Below are positions 52,862-61,272 of a stretch of 64,000 bases of DNA, piece after piece (position 1 is the first letter of the stretch; the number at the start of each line of letters is the position of its first letter). The stretch comes from Sediminicoccus sp. KRV36 (lineage in GTDB: Bacteria; Pseudomonadota; Alphaproteobacteria; Acetobacterales; Acetobacteraceae): NCBI RefSeq assembly GCF_023243115.1, contig NZ_CP085081.1:2976001-3040000 (forward strand), in the 5' to 3' direction. The notes below the pieces were generated by a model. The model was not told the origin of the DNA and searched no databases. It saw nothing but the letters and a program-made list of their open reading frames with translations. The translations under genes and the position numbers were made by a program.

Positions 52862-55800
52862 GTGGAGGTGGCCATCCCGGCACCCGGCGCGGCCCGGCTG
52901 TTCTTCTGCACGTTTGATGGCGCCACAGAGACGGCGCGTATCGCCCTGCCCCATCGCCAGGGCGATGTGTTTCACGGCGTCATCCCCGGCATCGCGCCCG
53001 GCATGGCCTATGGGCTGCGCGCGGAAGGGGCGGGGTTTGATCCGGACAAGCTTCTGCTCGACCCCTGGGCGCGCGCGCTGGAAGCGCCGCTGCGCCTGCA
53101 TCCCACCGCCTTCGGCGCCCATGCCGGCGACAGCGGCCCGCATGTGACCCGCGCGGTGGTGGCGCCCCCCCTGCCCGCCACCCCCTGGACCGCCCTGCCG
53201 CCAAGGCCAGACGTCATTTACGAACTCCATGTGAAGGGCTTCACAGCACTTCATCCGGATATTCCCGAGGCCATTCGCGGCACCTTCGCCGGCCTGGCCC
53301 ACCCCGCCGCCATCGCGCATCTGACGCGCCTTGGTGTCACGCTGGTGGAGCTGCTGCCCGTGGCCGCCTGGGTGGATGAGCGGCATCTGCCGCCGCTCGG
53401 CCTCACCAATTACTGGGGCTATAATCCGATCGCTTTCCTCGCACCCGACCCGCGCCTCGCACCCGGGGTCGGGAACGGGGGCGGCATGGCAGAGGTGCGG
53501 GCCGCCGTTACCGCGCTGCGGGCCGCCGGCATCGGGGTGATCCTGGATGTGGTGTTCAACCACACGGGTGAGGGCGATGCGCTGGGCCCCACCCTCAGCC
53601 TGCGCGGCCTCGGCGAGCCCCACTGGTATCGCCTGGGGCATAATGAAAGCGGCTGCGGCAATGTGCTGGCGCTGGACCGGCCCTGGCCCTTGCGCCTGGT
53701 CATGGATGCGCTGCGCCATTGGGCGGAGCAGGCCGGGGTGGATGGCTTCCGGCTGGATCTTGCGACGACCCTGGGCCGGGCGGATGCCGGCTTTGACCCC
53801 CATGCCCCGCTCCTGGCAGCCATGCGCCAGGACCCGGTGCTGCGCCATCGCCGCATCATCGCCGAGCCTTGGGATATCGGGCCGGATGGCTATCAGCTGG
53901 GCCGCTTCCCCCCCGGCTGGGGCGAGTGGAATGACCGCTTCCGCGACGATATCCGCCGCTTCTGGCGGGGCGATGGCGGCATGCTGGGGCCGCTCGCCAC
54001 GCGCCTGGCCGGTTCCGCCGATGCCTTCCCGGACCGCATCGCCGACAGCGTGAACTTCATCACCGCGCATGACGGCTTCACCCTGGCGGACCTGGTCGCC
54101 TACACGCAGCGCCACAACCTCGCCAATGGCGAGCAAGGGCGGGACGGCTCGGGCGAGAATCATTCCTGGAACCATGGAACGGAAGGGCCGGACCCCGCGC
54201 TGCATGCGCGCCGCCAGGCCGATATCCGCGCCTTGCTCACGACGTTGCTGACCGCGCGCGGCACGCCGATGCTGGCCATGGGCGATGAGGGTGGGCGCAG
54301 CCAGGGTGGCAACAACAACGCCTATGCCCAGGACAACGCGACCTCCTGGCTGGATTGGCGCAAGCTCGATCAGGACCTGGTGGATTTCACCGGCCGGCTG
54401 ATCGCGGCTCGGCGCGCGCACCCCGCACTCCACGCCACCACGCCGCTGAGCGGGACGGCCGCTGACGACACAAGCCTGCCCGATGTGGAATGGCGCCATC
54501 CGGAGGGCCACGCGCTGGCCCCGGAAGATTGGAGTGCCTCCCGCGCCTTGGTCGCTGTTCTGAGCGAAGGCACGGACCGCGTGCTGATCGGCGTGAATGG
54601 CGGCGCCGAACCCCGCCGGCTGCACCCGCCCCGCCCGCGCTGGGGCTTTCGCTGGCAGGTGCTGGCGGATAGCGCCGCCAGCTTGACCGCCGCCGAGATC
54701 GCGCCGCGTTCCGTCCTGGTCCTGACCGAGGCCCCGGCCCTGCCGCCCCGCGCGGAGGCCGCGGAGCCTGCCTTGCTCGGCCAGCTCGCCGCCGCTGCGG
54801 GCATCGCGCCCCATTGGCATGACCTGACCGGCCGCGAACATGAAGTGCCGGAGGCCACGCTGCGCTGCGTCCTGTCGGCCCTTCAGCTCCCGGCCGAATC
54901 CGCCAGCCAGGCGCGCGACAGCCTGGCGCGGCGGCGCCATCGCCCCGCCTTGCCGCCGCATGTCGCAGCCCGCGCCGATACGCCCACGCGGCTGCATGTT
55001 GGCGAAGGGCTGCCCCTGCGGCTGGATCTGCATCTGGCCCTGGAAGATGGCAGCGCGCGGGATTTCACCGCCACCATCGAGGCGGAGCACATCCTTCTTC
55101 CGCCCCTGCCCGAGGGCCGGCATGTGCTGCGCTGGCGCGATGCGCTCTGCCGCATCACAGCAGCCCCTACAGCCTGCTTCCTGCCGGTGGAACGCCGCCG
55201 CTTCGGCATCACCGCGCAAAGCTATGCGCTGCGCCATGCGCAGGACCAGGGCATGGGCGATTTCACCGCCATCGCCGATCTGGCGCGCGGCGCGGCGCGG
55301 CATGGCGCGCTCTGGCTCGGCATCAGCCCGCCACATGCGCTGATGCCGCTGGATCGCGAGCGCGCGAGCCCCTACCAGCCATCCGACCGCCGCTTCCTCG
55401 AACCCCTGCTGATTGACGTCTCCCGCCTGCCGGAAGCCGCCCCGGATGCGGCGCTTTTTGCCGCCTTGCGGCAGGGTGACCTGGTGGATTACCCCTCGGT
55501 CTGGGCCGCCAAGCGCCGTGTGCTCGCCGCCGCCTGGGCGCGGTTTGACCGGGGAGACGCCGATTTCCAGGCCTTCCGCACCCGGGGCGGTGCGGCGCTG
55601 GAGCGCTTCGCCGCGTTCAACGCCCTCTCTGAGCGCCACGGCCACAGCGATTCGCGCCGCTGGCCGGCAGGATTGCGCCATGGCCGCGATGCGGGCCTCG
55701 CTGGCTTTATGGCCGCCGAGGCCGATGCGGTCGGCTTCCACTTCTGGCTGCAATTCCTGGCCGACCGGCAGATGGCCGAAGCGGCACATGCCGGCGCCGG

Positions 55801-56749
55801 CCTCTACCGGGATCTGGCGGTGGGCATGGCGGGGGATGGCGCGGAGTTCTGGGCGGGCGACACGGCATTCCTGGCCGGAGTTTCGATCGGCGCCCCGCCC
55901 GATCCATTGGGGCCGCTGGGCCAGATCTGGGGTGTGCCGCCGCCCGACCCCCTCGCCGCCGAGGCCGAGGGTCATGCCGGCTTTGCCGCCCTGATCCGGG
56001 CCAATATGCGCCACGCGGCAGCGCTGCGGATTGACCATGTGCTGGGGCTGAAGCGGCTGTTCCTGGTCCCGGACGGCGCCAGCGCCGGTGAGGGCTGCTA
56101 TCTGGACCAGCCCTTCGCGGCCGCGCTCGGCGAGATCACCCTGGAAAGCCAGCGCGCCCATTGCGCCGTGGTGGGCGAGGATCTGGGCACCGTGCCGGAT
56201 GGCCTGCGCGAGGCCTTGGGCGCGGCGCGCATCCTCTCCTATCGCGTGCTGTGGTTTGAGCGCGAGGGCCAGGCATTCCGCCCCGCCGCGCATTACCCCC
56301 GGCTCGCCGCCGCCTGCGTCGCCACGCATGACATCCCGACCCTGGCCGGCTGGTGGGAGGGGACGGATATCACCGAACGAGAGAAGCTGGGCCTGCTGGA
56401 CGCCGCCGCGGCAGCCGATGCGCGCGCCGAGAGGACAGCGGAACGCGATATCCTGCTGGCAACGACCGGGTGTGCGCGGCCGAGCCCCGAGGCTGCCGCC
56501 CAACCCGGCCAGCCGACCGCCTTGCCCGCCGAGGTGACCGCGGCCATCCATGCCTATGTCTCCGCCACGCCCTCCCTCATGCTGCTGCTGCAGGCCGAGG
56601 ATCTGGGCGGGGAGCGGATTGGGGTCAATCTGCCGGGAACCGATCGGGAGCGGCCCAATTGGCGCCAGCGCATGGCGACCGAGGCGGCGACGCTGTGCGA
56701 CAGCCCCCTGGCGAGCGCCATCCTTGCGGCTGTCGCGGAACGGCGCTGA
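52862..56749 (+). CDS. GlgX debranching enzyme fused to MalQ 4-alpha-glucanotransferase
   Basis: A 1,295-residue two-enzyme fusion. Residues about 1-620 are GlgX-type: YELHVKGFTALHPDIPEAIR near residues 119-138, nucleophile region DGFRLDLATTLG near residue 293, Glu in IAEPWDIGPDG near residue 332, and HDGFTLADL near residue 402. Residues about 625-1295 are MalQ-type: FGITAQSYALRHAQDQGMGD near residues 780-799, ALRIDHVLGLKR near 1053, VGEDLGTVPDG near 1103 and HDIPTLAGWW near 1155. Both active sites look complete. The GTG at 52862 is the first standard start after a stop at 52811, but coding-like sequence continues upstream to about 52817, so the true N-terminus may lie there. Confidence 0.92.
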   Translation: MEVAIPAPGAARLFFCTFDGATETARIALPHRQGDVFHGVIPGIAPGMAYGLRAEGAGFDPDKLLLDPWARALEAPLRLHPTAFGAHAGDSGPHVTRAVVAPPLPATPWTALPPRPDVIYELHVKGFTALHPDIPEAIRGTFAGLAHPAAIAHLTRLGVTLVELLPVAAWVDERHLPPLGLTNYWGYNPIAFLAPDPRLAPGVGNGGGMAEVRAAVTALRAAGIGVILDVVFNHTGEGDALGPTLSLRGLGEPHWYRLGHNESGCGNVLALDRPWPLRLVMDALRHWAEQAGVDGFRLDLATTLGRADAGFDPHAPLLAAMRQDPVLRHRRIIAEPWDIGPDGYQLGRFPPGWGEWNDRFRDDIRRFWRGDGGMLGPLATRLAGSADAFPDRIADSVNFITAHDGFTLADLVAYTQRHNLANGEQGRDGSGENHSWNHGTEGPDPALHARRQADIRALLTTLLTARGTPMLAMGDEGGRSQGGNNNAYAQDNATSWLDWRKLDQDLVDFTGRLIAARRAHPALHATTPLSGTAADDTSLPDVEWRHPEGHALAPEDWSASRALVAVLSEGTDRVLIGVNGGAEPRRLHPPRPRWGFRWQVLADSAASLTAAEIAPRSVLVLTEAPALPPRAEAAEPALLGQLAAAAGIAPHWHDLTGREHEVPEATLRCVLSALQLPAESASQARDSLARRRHRPALPPHVAARADTPTRLHVGEGLPLRLDLHLALEDGSARDFTATIEAEHILLPPLPEGRHVLRWRDALCRITAAPTACFLPVERRRFGITAQSYALRHAQDQGMGDFTAIADLARGAARHGALWLGISPPHALMPLDRERASPYQPSDRRFLEPLLIDVSRLPEAAPDAALFAALRQGDLVDYPSVWAAKRRVLAAAWARFDRGDADFQAFRTRGGAALERFAAFNALSERHGHSDSRRWPAGLRHGRDAGLAGFMAAEADAVGFHFWLQFLADRQMAEAAHAGAGLYRDLAVGMAGDGAEFWAGDTAFLAGVSIGAPPDPLGPLGQIWGVPPPDPLAAEAEGHAGFAALIRANMRHAAALRIDHVLGLKRLFLVPDGASAGEGCYLDQPFAAALGEITLESQRAHCAVVGEDLGTVPDGLREALGAARILSYRVLWFEREGQAFRPAAHYPRLAAACVATHDIPTLAGWWEGTDITEREKLGLLDAAAAADARAERTAERDILLATTGCARPSPEAAAQPGQPTALPAEVTAAIHAYVSATPSLMLLLQAEDLGGERIGVNLPGTDRERPNWRQRMATEAATLCDSPLASAILAAVAERR

Positions 56750-56754
56750 ACAAC

Positions 56755-56790
56755 AAAAAACCGCCTGTCACCTCAACGGTAACAGGCGGT
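56755..56790 (-). terminator. Rho-independent terminator, minus strand
   Basis: The stem ACCGCCTGT (56760-56768) with ACAGGCGGT (56782-56790) is perfect. On the minus strand it is followed by six T residues (the AAAAAA at 56755-56760). It lies just past the lipoprotein gene whose stop is at 56840 and fits a strong terminator for it. In the plus direction it has no U-run. Confidence 0.85.
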
Positions 56791-56802
56791 CCCATGTCTC
56801 AA

Positions 56803-56826
56803 GCCGGGCCCCGTGCGGGGCCCGGC
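56803..56826. terminator. Very stable GC hairpin between glgX-malQ and the lipoprotein gene
   Basis: GCCGGGCCCC (56803-56812), loop GTGC, GGGGCCCGGC (56817-56826): a perfect 10-bp GC stem. It lies between two convergent genes beside the terminator at 56755. It may stop read-through from the glycogen operon or stabilise the opposing transcript. Confidence 0.55.
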
Positions 56827-56839
56827 AGGAAGAGTACCC

Positions 56840-57358
56840 TTAGCGCGTGGTCACGCCGGGCGCGCTGGGGTTGACGACCGGGGCAACGCCGGGCGCCAGC
56901 GTGCCAGGGGCCACGGCCGGGCCGCGACGGTTGCCACGCGGGCCGGCGACGGTGCCGGTCGGCGCCTGCTGGCCGGGCTGCACGCGGGTGATGGTCGGGC
57001 GGCCATCGCTGGTGCCAGTGATGACGGCCGTGCCGTCAGGCGCGAAGCTGCCGCTGGCGGGGCCAACGTGGTCCACGATCGGGCGGCCCGAACCATCGGT
57101 GCCGGTGATCACGGCCGTGCCGGCCGAGACGCCAGCGGAAACGCGTGGCCCGAGGGTCACGAGCTGGTCCATGCCGTTGATGTTGGCGCGGACGGCAGTG
57201 CCGGGCGGGGTGTTACGAACGACCGAGGCGCGCACCATGGCGACCGTCGCGCCGGTGTTGTCCACCAGCGGGTACATGTCTTCCGGCGGGCCGCTCGGCG
57301 CGCAGGCGGCGAGGCCGGCAACCGCGATCAGCGCAAGGAACTTGTTGGCTTTCTTCAT
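56840..57358 (-). CDS. Small lipoprotein, paralogue of the gene at 57594
   Basis: A 172-residue exported lipoprotein. The signal is about residues 1-19, with the lipobox LAAC (Cys19 by my count). The mature region has MYPLVDNTGATVAMVRASVV near residues 28-47, PPGTAVRANINGMDQLVTLG near residues 51-70 and a Pro/Gly/Thr-rich tail with repeated AVITGTDGSG/AVITGTSDGR units. The tail looks disordered. ATG 57358 is chosen by the signal sequence; the frame runs further upstream to 57433. Function unknown. Confidence 0.72.
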   Translation of the reverse strand: MKKANKFLALIAVAGLAACAPSGPPEDMYPLVDNTGATVAMVRASVVRNTPPGTAVRANINGMDQLVTLGPRVSAGVSAGTAVITGTDGSGRPIVDHVGPASGSFAPDGTAVITGTSDGRPTITRVQPGQQAPTGTVAGPRGNRRGPAVAPGTLAPGVAPVVNPSAPGVTTR

Positions 57359-57449
57359 TTCTCTCATCATCCCAACCCCTGGCAATGGATACGCGGGAAA
57401 AAGGGCCAGCTGCAGGGTCTTCCAGCCTACCATCCCAAACGTGTGAAAA

Positions 57450-57477
57450 CCCTAGCATCAACTTACGCGTCGGCAAT
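57450..57477 (-). promoter_or_regulatory. Weak promoter candidate for the minus-strand lipoprotein gene
   Basis: On the minus strand, TTGCCG (57477-57472) and TAGGGT (57455-57450) are separated by 16 bp. The -35 is good (TTG), the -10 only fair. It lies about 95 bp before the start at 57358. Confidence 0.3.
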
Positions 57478-57593
57478 AGCGCCGAATCATGAGTTGGTTG
57501 CGCTTCCAGCCAGTGCCGTGGCTTTTTTGACGCAACCGCGTCTTCTCAGACACAGTTCGATCCGTCTTGCCAAGGGCTGGGCCGGAAGCGGGC

Positions 57594-58067
57594 CTACATC
57601 ACCGAGCGGGAGACGGAGCGCGGCGGCGCCTCGCGCCGGCGGCCGGTCGGAGTCGCACCGGTCACCGGCGTGCCGGTGGTGGCGGCTCGGGCGCGGCGCG
57701 TCCTCGCTGGTGCCTCGGCCGGTGCGGATGCCACAGCAGGGGCGGCCAATGGCGGGGCGGCCAGGGCCTCGCTCGTCATGGGCGCGGCGCCGGGATCAGC
57801 CCCGGCCGGGGCGGGCCGCATCACCGGCCCCAGGCCGACGCGCTCACCCACCATCACATCCTGCTCCGTCCCGCCGATATTGGCCCTGACCATGGTGCCT
57901 GGCGCCGCATCGCCCAGCTGGGACCGCCCGGCCATCGCGACCGAACGCCCCAGCGAATCGCGCAGAACGTAAAGCGGCTCCTGCCCGCCCGTCCCCGAGC
58001 ACGCCGCCCCCGTGAGCAGGGCGGCCAGCGCCAGGAAGGCCTTCACGTCGCGCAGCGGTCGGGTCAT
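57594..58067 (-). CDS. Small lipoprotein, paralogue of the gene at 56840
   Basis: A 157-residue exported lipoprotein with signal and lipobox ending TGAACS (Cys near residue 23). It shares the pattern Y.L.D..G..VAM....(x)...PGT.VRANI.G....V..G.RV..G with the gene at 56840, here YVLRDSLGRSVAMAGRSQLG, then PGTMVRANIGGTEQDVMVGE. After about residue 85 the chain is Ala/Pro/Arg-rich and likely disordered, ending in SRSVM. The two are tandem on the minus strand, 235 bp apart. Function unknown. Confidence 0.72.
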   Translation of the reverse strand: MTRPLRDVKAFLALAALLTGAACSGTGGQEPLYVLRDSLGRSVAMAGRSQLGDAAPGTMVRANIGGTEQDVMVGERVGLGPVMRPAPAGADPGAAPMTSEALAAPPLAAPAVASAPAEAPARTRRARAATTGTPVTGATPTGRRREAPPRSVSRSVM

Positions 58068-58152
58068 CTGTGTCTCACCTTGGAAGAAGTCATCAGGCTA
58101 AAGCACTTCACCGGGCGGCGGAAACGCCCGCTTTCCGCTTTTTCGCGGGGCG

Positions 58153-58779
58153 CTATTCGCGCCGCAACACCGAATCGGTGAACCAGGCGGCGATGGGTTG
58201 CGGCTTGAAGCCGGCCCTGAGCGCCGCCTCGTCATATTCATCGGCCAGCCAGGCCTCGAAGCCCAGCCCACGCGCCTCGGCCTCGGCGTATTGCGCGAAG
58301 AAGGCATCGAGGATCCCGGTGCGCGCCGCGGCGATATGGCCGTGGCGCAGCGAAAGCTCGGCCATGGCGGCGGCAGCGCCGCGCCCCTGCAGCAAATGCC
58401 AGACGCCGGCCGCAAGCCCGGTGCGATCCGCGCCCGATTTGCAATGGATCAGGATCGGCTGCGGCAGGCTGCGATACAGCGCGATCAGCTTCAGCAGCCG
58501 GTCCTTATGCGGCGCCCCCCGGCTTTCGAAGGGCTGGTCGGCATGCACCAGCCCCAGCTCGGCCGCCGCCTCCCGCCCCAGCGCGTCCGAGCCGCAGGTG
58601 GCGCGGTGGCCGCGCAGATTGATCATGCTGCGAATGCCATGGCGCTTGGCCGCCTCGCGGATCTGCCAAGGCAGCGGGTGGTTGGAGCGGTAGAGCCGGC
58701 CGCTTTCCACCACGCCCCAGTTGCGCCAGGAGATGCGCAGGAAGGCGTGGTCCACAAACAGCGAGTTGATCCAGGCCAT
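58153..58779 (-). CDS. Protein-tyrosine/dual-specificity phosphatase-like protein
   Basis: A 208-residue cytoplasmic phosphatase of the Cys-x5-Arg class. The active-site loop is ILIHCKSGADRTGLAAGVWH near residues 115-134 (Cys119, Arg125). Family-like elements are SGRLYRSNHPLPWQIREAAK near residues 26-45 and INLRGHRATCGS near residues 53-64. The substrate may be a protein or a phosphoinositide-like or sugar compound; sequence does not say. The gene ends next to the lipoprotein gene and starts 8 bp after the formaldehyde dehydrogenase stop. Confidence 0.84.
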   Translation of the reverse strand: MAWINSLFVDHAFLRISWRNWGVVESGRLYRSNHPLPWQIREAAKRHGIRSMINLRGHRATCGSDALGREAAAELGLVHADQPFESRGAPHKDRLLKLIALYRSLPQPILIHCKSGADRTGLAAGVWHLLQGRGAAAAMAELSLRHGHIAAARTGILDAFFAQYAEAEARGLGFEAWLADEYDEAALRAGFKPQPIAAWFTDSVLRRE

Positions 58780-58787
58780 GCGCCCGC

Positions 58788-59900
58788 TCAATACACCACG
58801 ACGCTCCGGATGCTCTCGCCCTTGTGCATCAGGTCGAAGGCGTCGTTGATTTTTTCGAGCGGCATGACGTGGGTGATGAGCGAGTCGATCTCGATCTTCC
58901 CCTCCATGTACCAATCCACGATCTTGGGCACATCGGTGCGGCCGCGCGCGCCGCCAAAGGCCGTGCCGCGCCAGTTCCGCCCGGTGACGAGCTGGAAGGG
59001 CCGCGTCGAAATCTCCTGCCCCGAAGCCGCCACGCCCACGATGATCGAGGTGCCCCAGCCGCGATGCGTGCATTCCAGCGCCTGGCGCATCAACGTGGTG
59101 TTGCCCACGCATTCGAAGCTGAAATCGGCCCCGCCATCGGTCAGGTCCTGCACCGCCTGGACCACCTTGTCGCGGCCGATCTCATCGGGGTTCACGAAAT
59201 GCGTCATGCCGAATTTGCGGGCCATCGCCTCGCGGCCCGGATTGATATCCACGCCGATGATCCGGTCGGCGCCCACCATCCGGGCCCCCTGGATCACGTT
59301 CAGGCCGATGCCCCCCAGCCCAAACACCGCAACCGTCGCCCCCGGCCAGACCTTGGCCGTGTTGATGACGGCGCCGATGCCCGTGGTGACGCCGCAGCCG
59401 ATGTAGCAGATCTTCTCGAAGGGGGCGTCCTCGCGCACCTTGGCCAAGGCGATCTCGGGCAGGACGGTGAAATTCGCGAAGGTGGAGCAGCCCATGTAAT
59501 GCATCACCTCGGTGCCTTCGCAGCGGAAGCGCGAGGTGCCGTCGGGCATGACACCCTTGCCCTGCGTGCCGCGAATGGCGGTGCACAGGTTGCTGCGCTG
59601 TGAGGTGCATGTTTTGCACTGCCGGCATTCGGGCGTGTAGAGCGGGATCACATGGTCACCCACCTTCAGCGAGGTGACGCCCGCACCCAGTTCGCGCACG
59701 ATGCCTGCGCCCTCATGGCCCAGAATGGCGGGGAACAGCCCCTCGGGGTCGGCACCGGAGAGCGTGTAGGCATCGGTGTGGCAGATGCCGGTCGCCATCA
59801 CCTCGACCAGGACTTCGCCAGGCTTGGGACCGCCGATCTCGACCATTTCGATGGAGAGAGGCTTGCCCGCCCCCCAGGCAACCGCCGCGCGTGACTTCAT
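58788..59900 (-). CDS. S-(hydroxymethyl)glutathione dehydrogenase (class III alcohol dehydrogenase)
   Basis: Oxidises S-hydroxymethylglutathione to S-formylglutathione in formaldehyde detoxification, and often acts as S-nitrosoglutathione reductase. The 370 residues have the catalytic zinc ligands in GICHTDAYTLSGADPEG near residues 39-55 and GHEGAGIVREL near 67-77. The structural zinc loop is ECRQCKTCTSQRSNLC near 93-108, and the cofactor motif VAVFGLGGIGLNVIQGARMV is near 189-208. The start is ATG 59900. No S-formylglutathione hydrolase gene lies beside it. Confidence 0.94.
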   Translation of the reverse strand: MKSRAAVAWGAGKPLSIEMVEIGGPKPGEVLVEVMATGICHTDAYTLSGADPEGLFPAILGHEGAGIVRELGAGVTSLKVGDHVIPLYTPECRQCKTCTSQRSNLCTAIRGTQGKGVMPDGTSRFRCEGTEVMHYMGCSTFANFTVLPEIALAKVREDAPFEKICYIGCGVTTGIGAVINTAKVWPGATVAVFGLGGIGLNVIQGARMVGADRIIGVDINPGREAMARKFGMTHFVNPDEIGRDKVVQAVQDLTDGGADFSFECVGNTTLMRQALECTHRGWGTSIIVGVAASGQEISTRPFQLVTGRNWRGTAFGGARGRTDVPKIVDWYMEGKIEIDSLITHVMPLEKINDAFDLMHKGESIRSVVVY

Positions 59901-60009
59901 GAGTTTGCCCCTCAGCCGACGCGCGGATGCGCGCCGGAGCACATCGCCGCAGATTCGGCGCGCGAGAAGTTTGCCTTGGGACGAACCGCCGCGCCAGGGG
60001 CGGCGCCGC

Positions 60010-60990
60010 CTACTCCAGACGGGCGCCGGAGATCCGCACCATCTCCTGCCAGAGCGGGCGCTCGCGGCGCGCACGCTCCCAGACGCCATCCGGCGAGGAG
60101 CCGATGGCATGCGCGCCGGTGCGCAGAAAGCGCTCCTTCGTGGCAGGCTCATTGGCCACCTGCTGCATCAGCGCGCTGGCCCGGGCGACGATGGGGGCCG
60201 GCACGCCGGCCGGCATGCCGAAGGCGCACCAGGACTGGACGGTGAAGTTCGGGATGCCCGCCTCGGCCATGGTCGGCACATCGGGCAGTGCCGGGTGGCG
60301 GGCCGCGCTGGTCACGGCCAGGGCCCGCATCCGCCCCTCCTGGATCACCGGCACGTAGCTGGCCAGATTGTCGATCGCGAAGGTCACATCGCCCGAAAGC
60401 ATGGCCGGGATGGTCTGCGCCGCGCCACGGAAGGGGACGTGCACGCCGTCAATCCCGTTGCGGGCCGCAAAGAGCGAGCCACAGAGATGCGCCGTGGTGC
60501 CCACGCCGGGCGAGCCATAGGAGGCGCCATTGGCGCGCGCCTTGGCGTAGCTGACGAATTCCTGCGCCGTGCGCGAGGGGGTGTGCGCCGCTGAAACCAC
60601 CAGGACATTGGGCAGTTCCCAATGCAGCGAAACCGGCTGGAAATCCTTGTCCGGGTCAAAGGGCAGGCGGGCGTAGAGATACGGCGCGATGGACCAGACG
60701 GTCAGCGTCAGCGGGCCCATGGTGTAGCCATCGGGCGTCGCCTTGGAGACCGCATCGGCCCCGATATTGCCCCCGGCGCCGGGCCGATTCTCGATGATGA
60801 AGGTTTGGCCGGTGATCGCCTGCAGGCGCTCGCACATCAGGCGGCACAGCACATCCGTGCTGCCACCCGGCGGCCAGGGCACGATGACCCGCACCGGCCG
60901 CTCCGGCCAGGCGGATTGTGCGTGGCTGGCGGCCGGCAGCAGGGCGGGCGTGGCAAGGCCAGCGGCCAGGAGAATGCGGCGGGTGGTCAT
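60010..60990 (-). CDS. Tripartite tricarboxylate transporter binding protein (TctC/Bug family)
   Basis: A second Bug-type periplasmic binding protein in the window, 326 residues, with a signal peptide (residues 1-24, ending SHAQ). The core is VRVIVPWPPGGSTDVLCRLM near residues 33-52, ENRPGAGGNIGADAV near residues 67-81 and LAVTSAARHPALPDVPTMAE near residues 219-238. It is only modestly similar to the one at 34667. No TctAB genes are near; ligand unknown. The start is ATG 60990. Confidence 0.9.
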   Translation of the reverse strand: MTTRRILLAAGLATPALLPAASHAQSAWPERPVRVIVPWPPGGSTDVLCRLMCERLQAITGQTFIIENRPGAGGNIGADAVSKATPDGYTMGPLTLTVWSIAPYLYARLPFDPDKDFQPVSLHWELPNVLVVSAAHTPSRTAQEFVSYAKARANGASYGSPGVGTTAHLCGSLFAARNGIDGVHVPFRGAAQTIPAMLSGDVTFAIDNLASYVPVIQEGRMRALAVTSAARHPALPDVPTMAEAGIPNFTVQSWCAFGMPAGVPAPIVARASALMQQVANEPATKERFLRTGAHAIGSSPDGVWERARRERPLWQEMVRISGARLE

Positions 60991-61178
60991 GATGGATCGG
61001 TTTCCTCGGTTTGTTGGTCTTGTGCGACGCAGAATGACGCAGGCATGGCCCAAGGGCGAGGGGGGCGGGCCGATCAACCTTTTCTTTACCCGCGCCTGCC
61101 ATGAAACCGCCCCAGAGCGGGCCAAGTGCCGCCGCAGCAACACGCCAGAACGGGTCCACACGATGGGAACTCCCCGCC

Positions 61179-61262
61179 ATGTTCGCCAGCCTGATGCATA
61201 AACTCCGCCGCTGGATCGGCTACCGGCCCGAGCGCCGCTACATGCGGGGCAGCGCGCGATGA
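61179..61262 (+). CDS. Possible 27-residue basic small protein
   Basis: A short frame starting MFASLMHKLRRWIG and ending GSAR, with 8 Arg/Lys in 27 residues and a hydrophobic start. ATG 61179 has only a weak gggaact-like site about 10 bases upstream. It sits in the gap between two minus-strand genes, and its stop is 10 bp before the stop of the dGTPase-like gene. Without homologues this is a guess. Confidence 0.25.
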   Translation: MFASLMHKLRRWIGYRPERRYMRGSAR

Positions 61263-61272
61263 ACCGCCCCGC

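Noticed and set aside
52661..56551. Open frame of about 1,296 codons on the minus strand opposite GlgX-MalQ
   Set aside because: It mirrors a real gene in a GC-rich genome, has no recognisable domain and is rich in Arg/Gly/His/Gln of the kind typical of antisense shadows.
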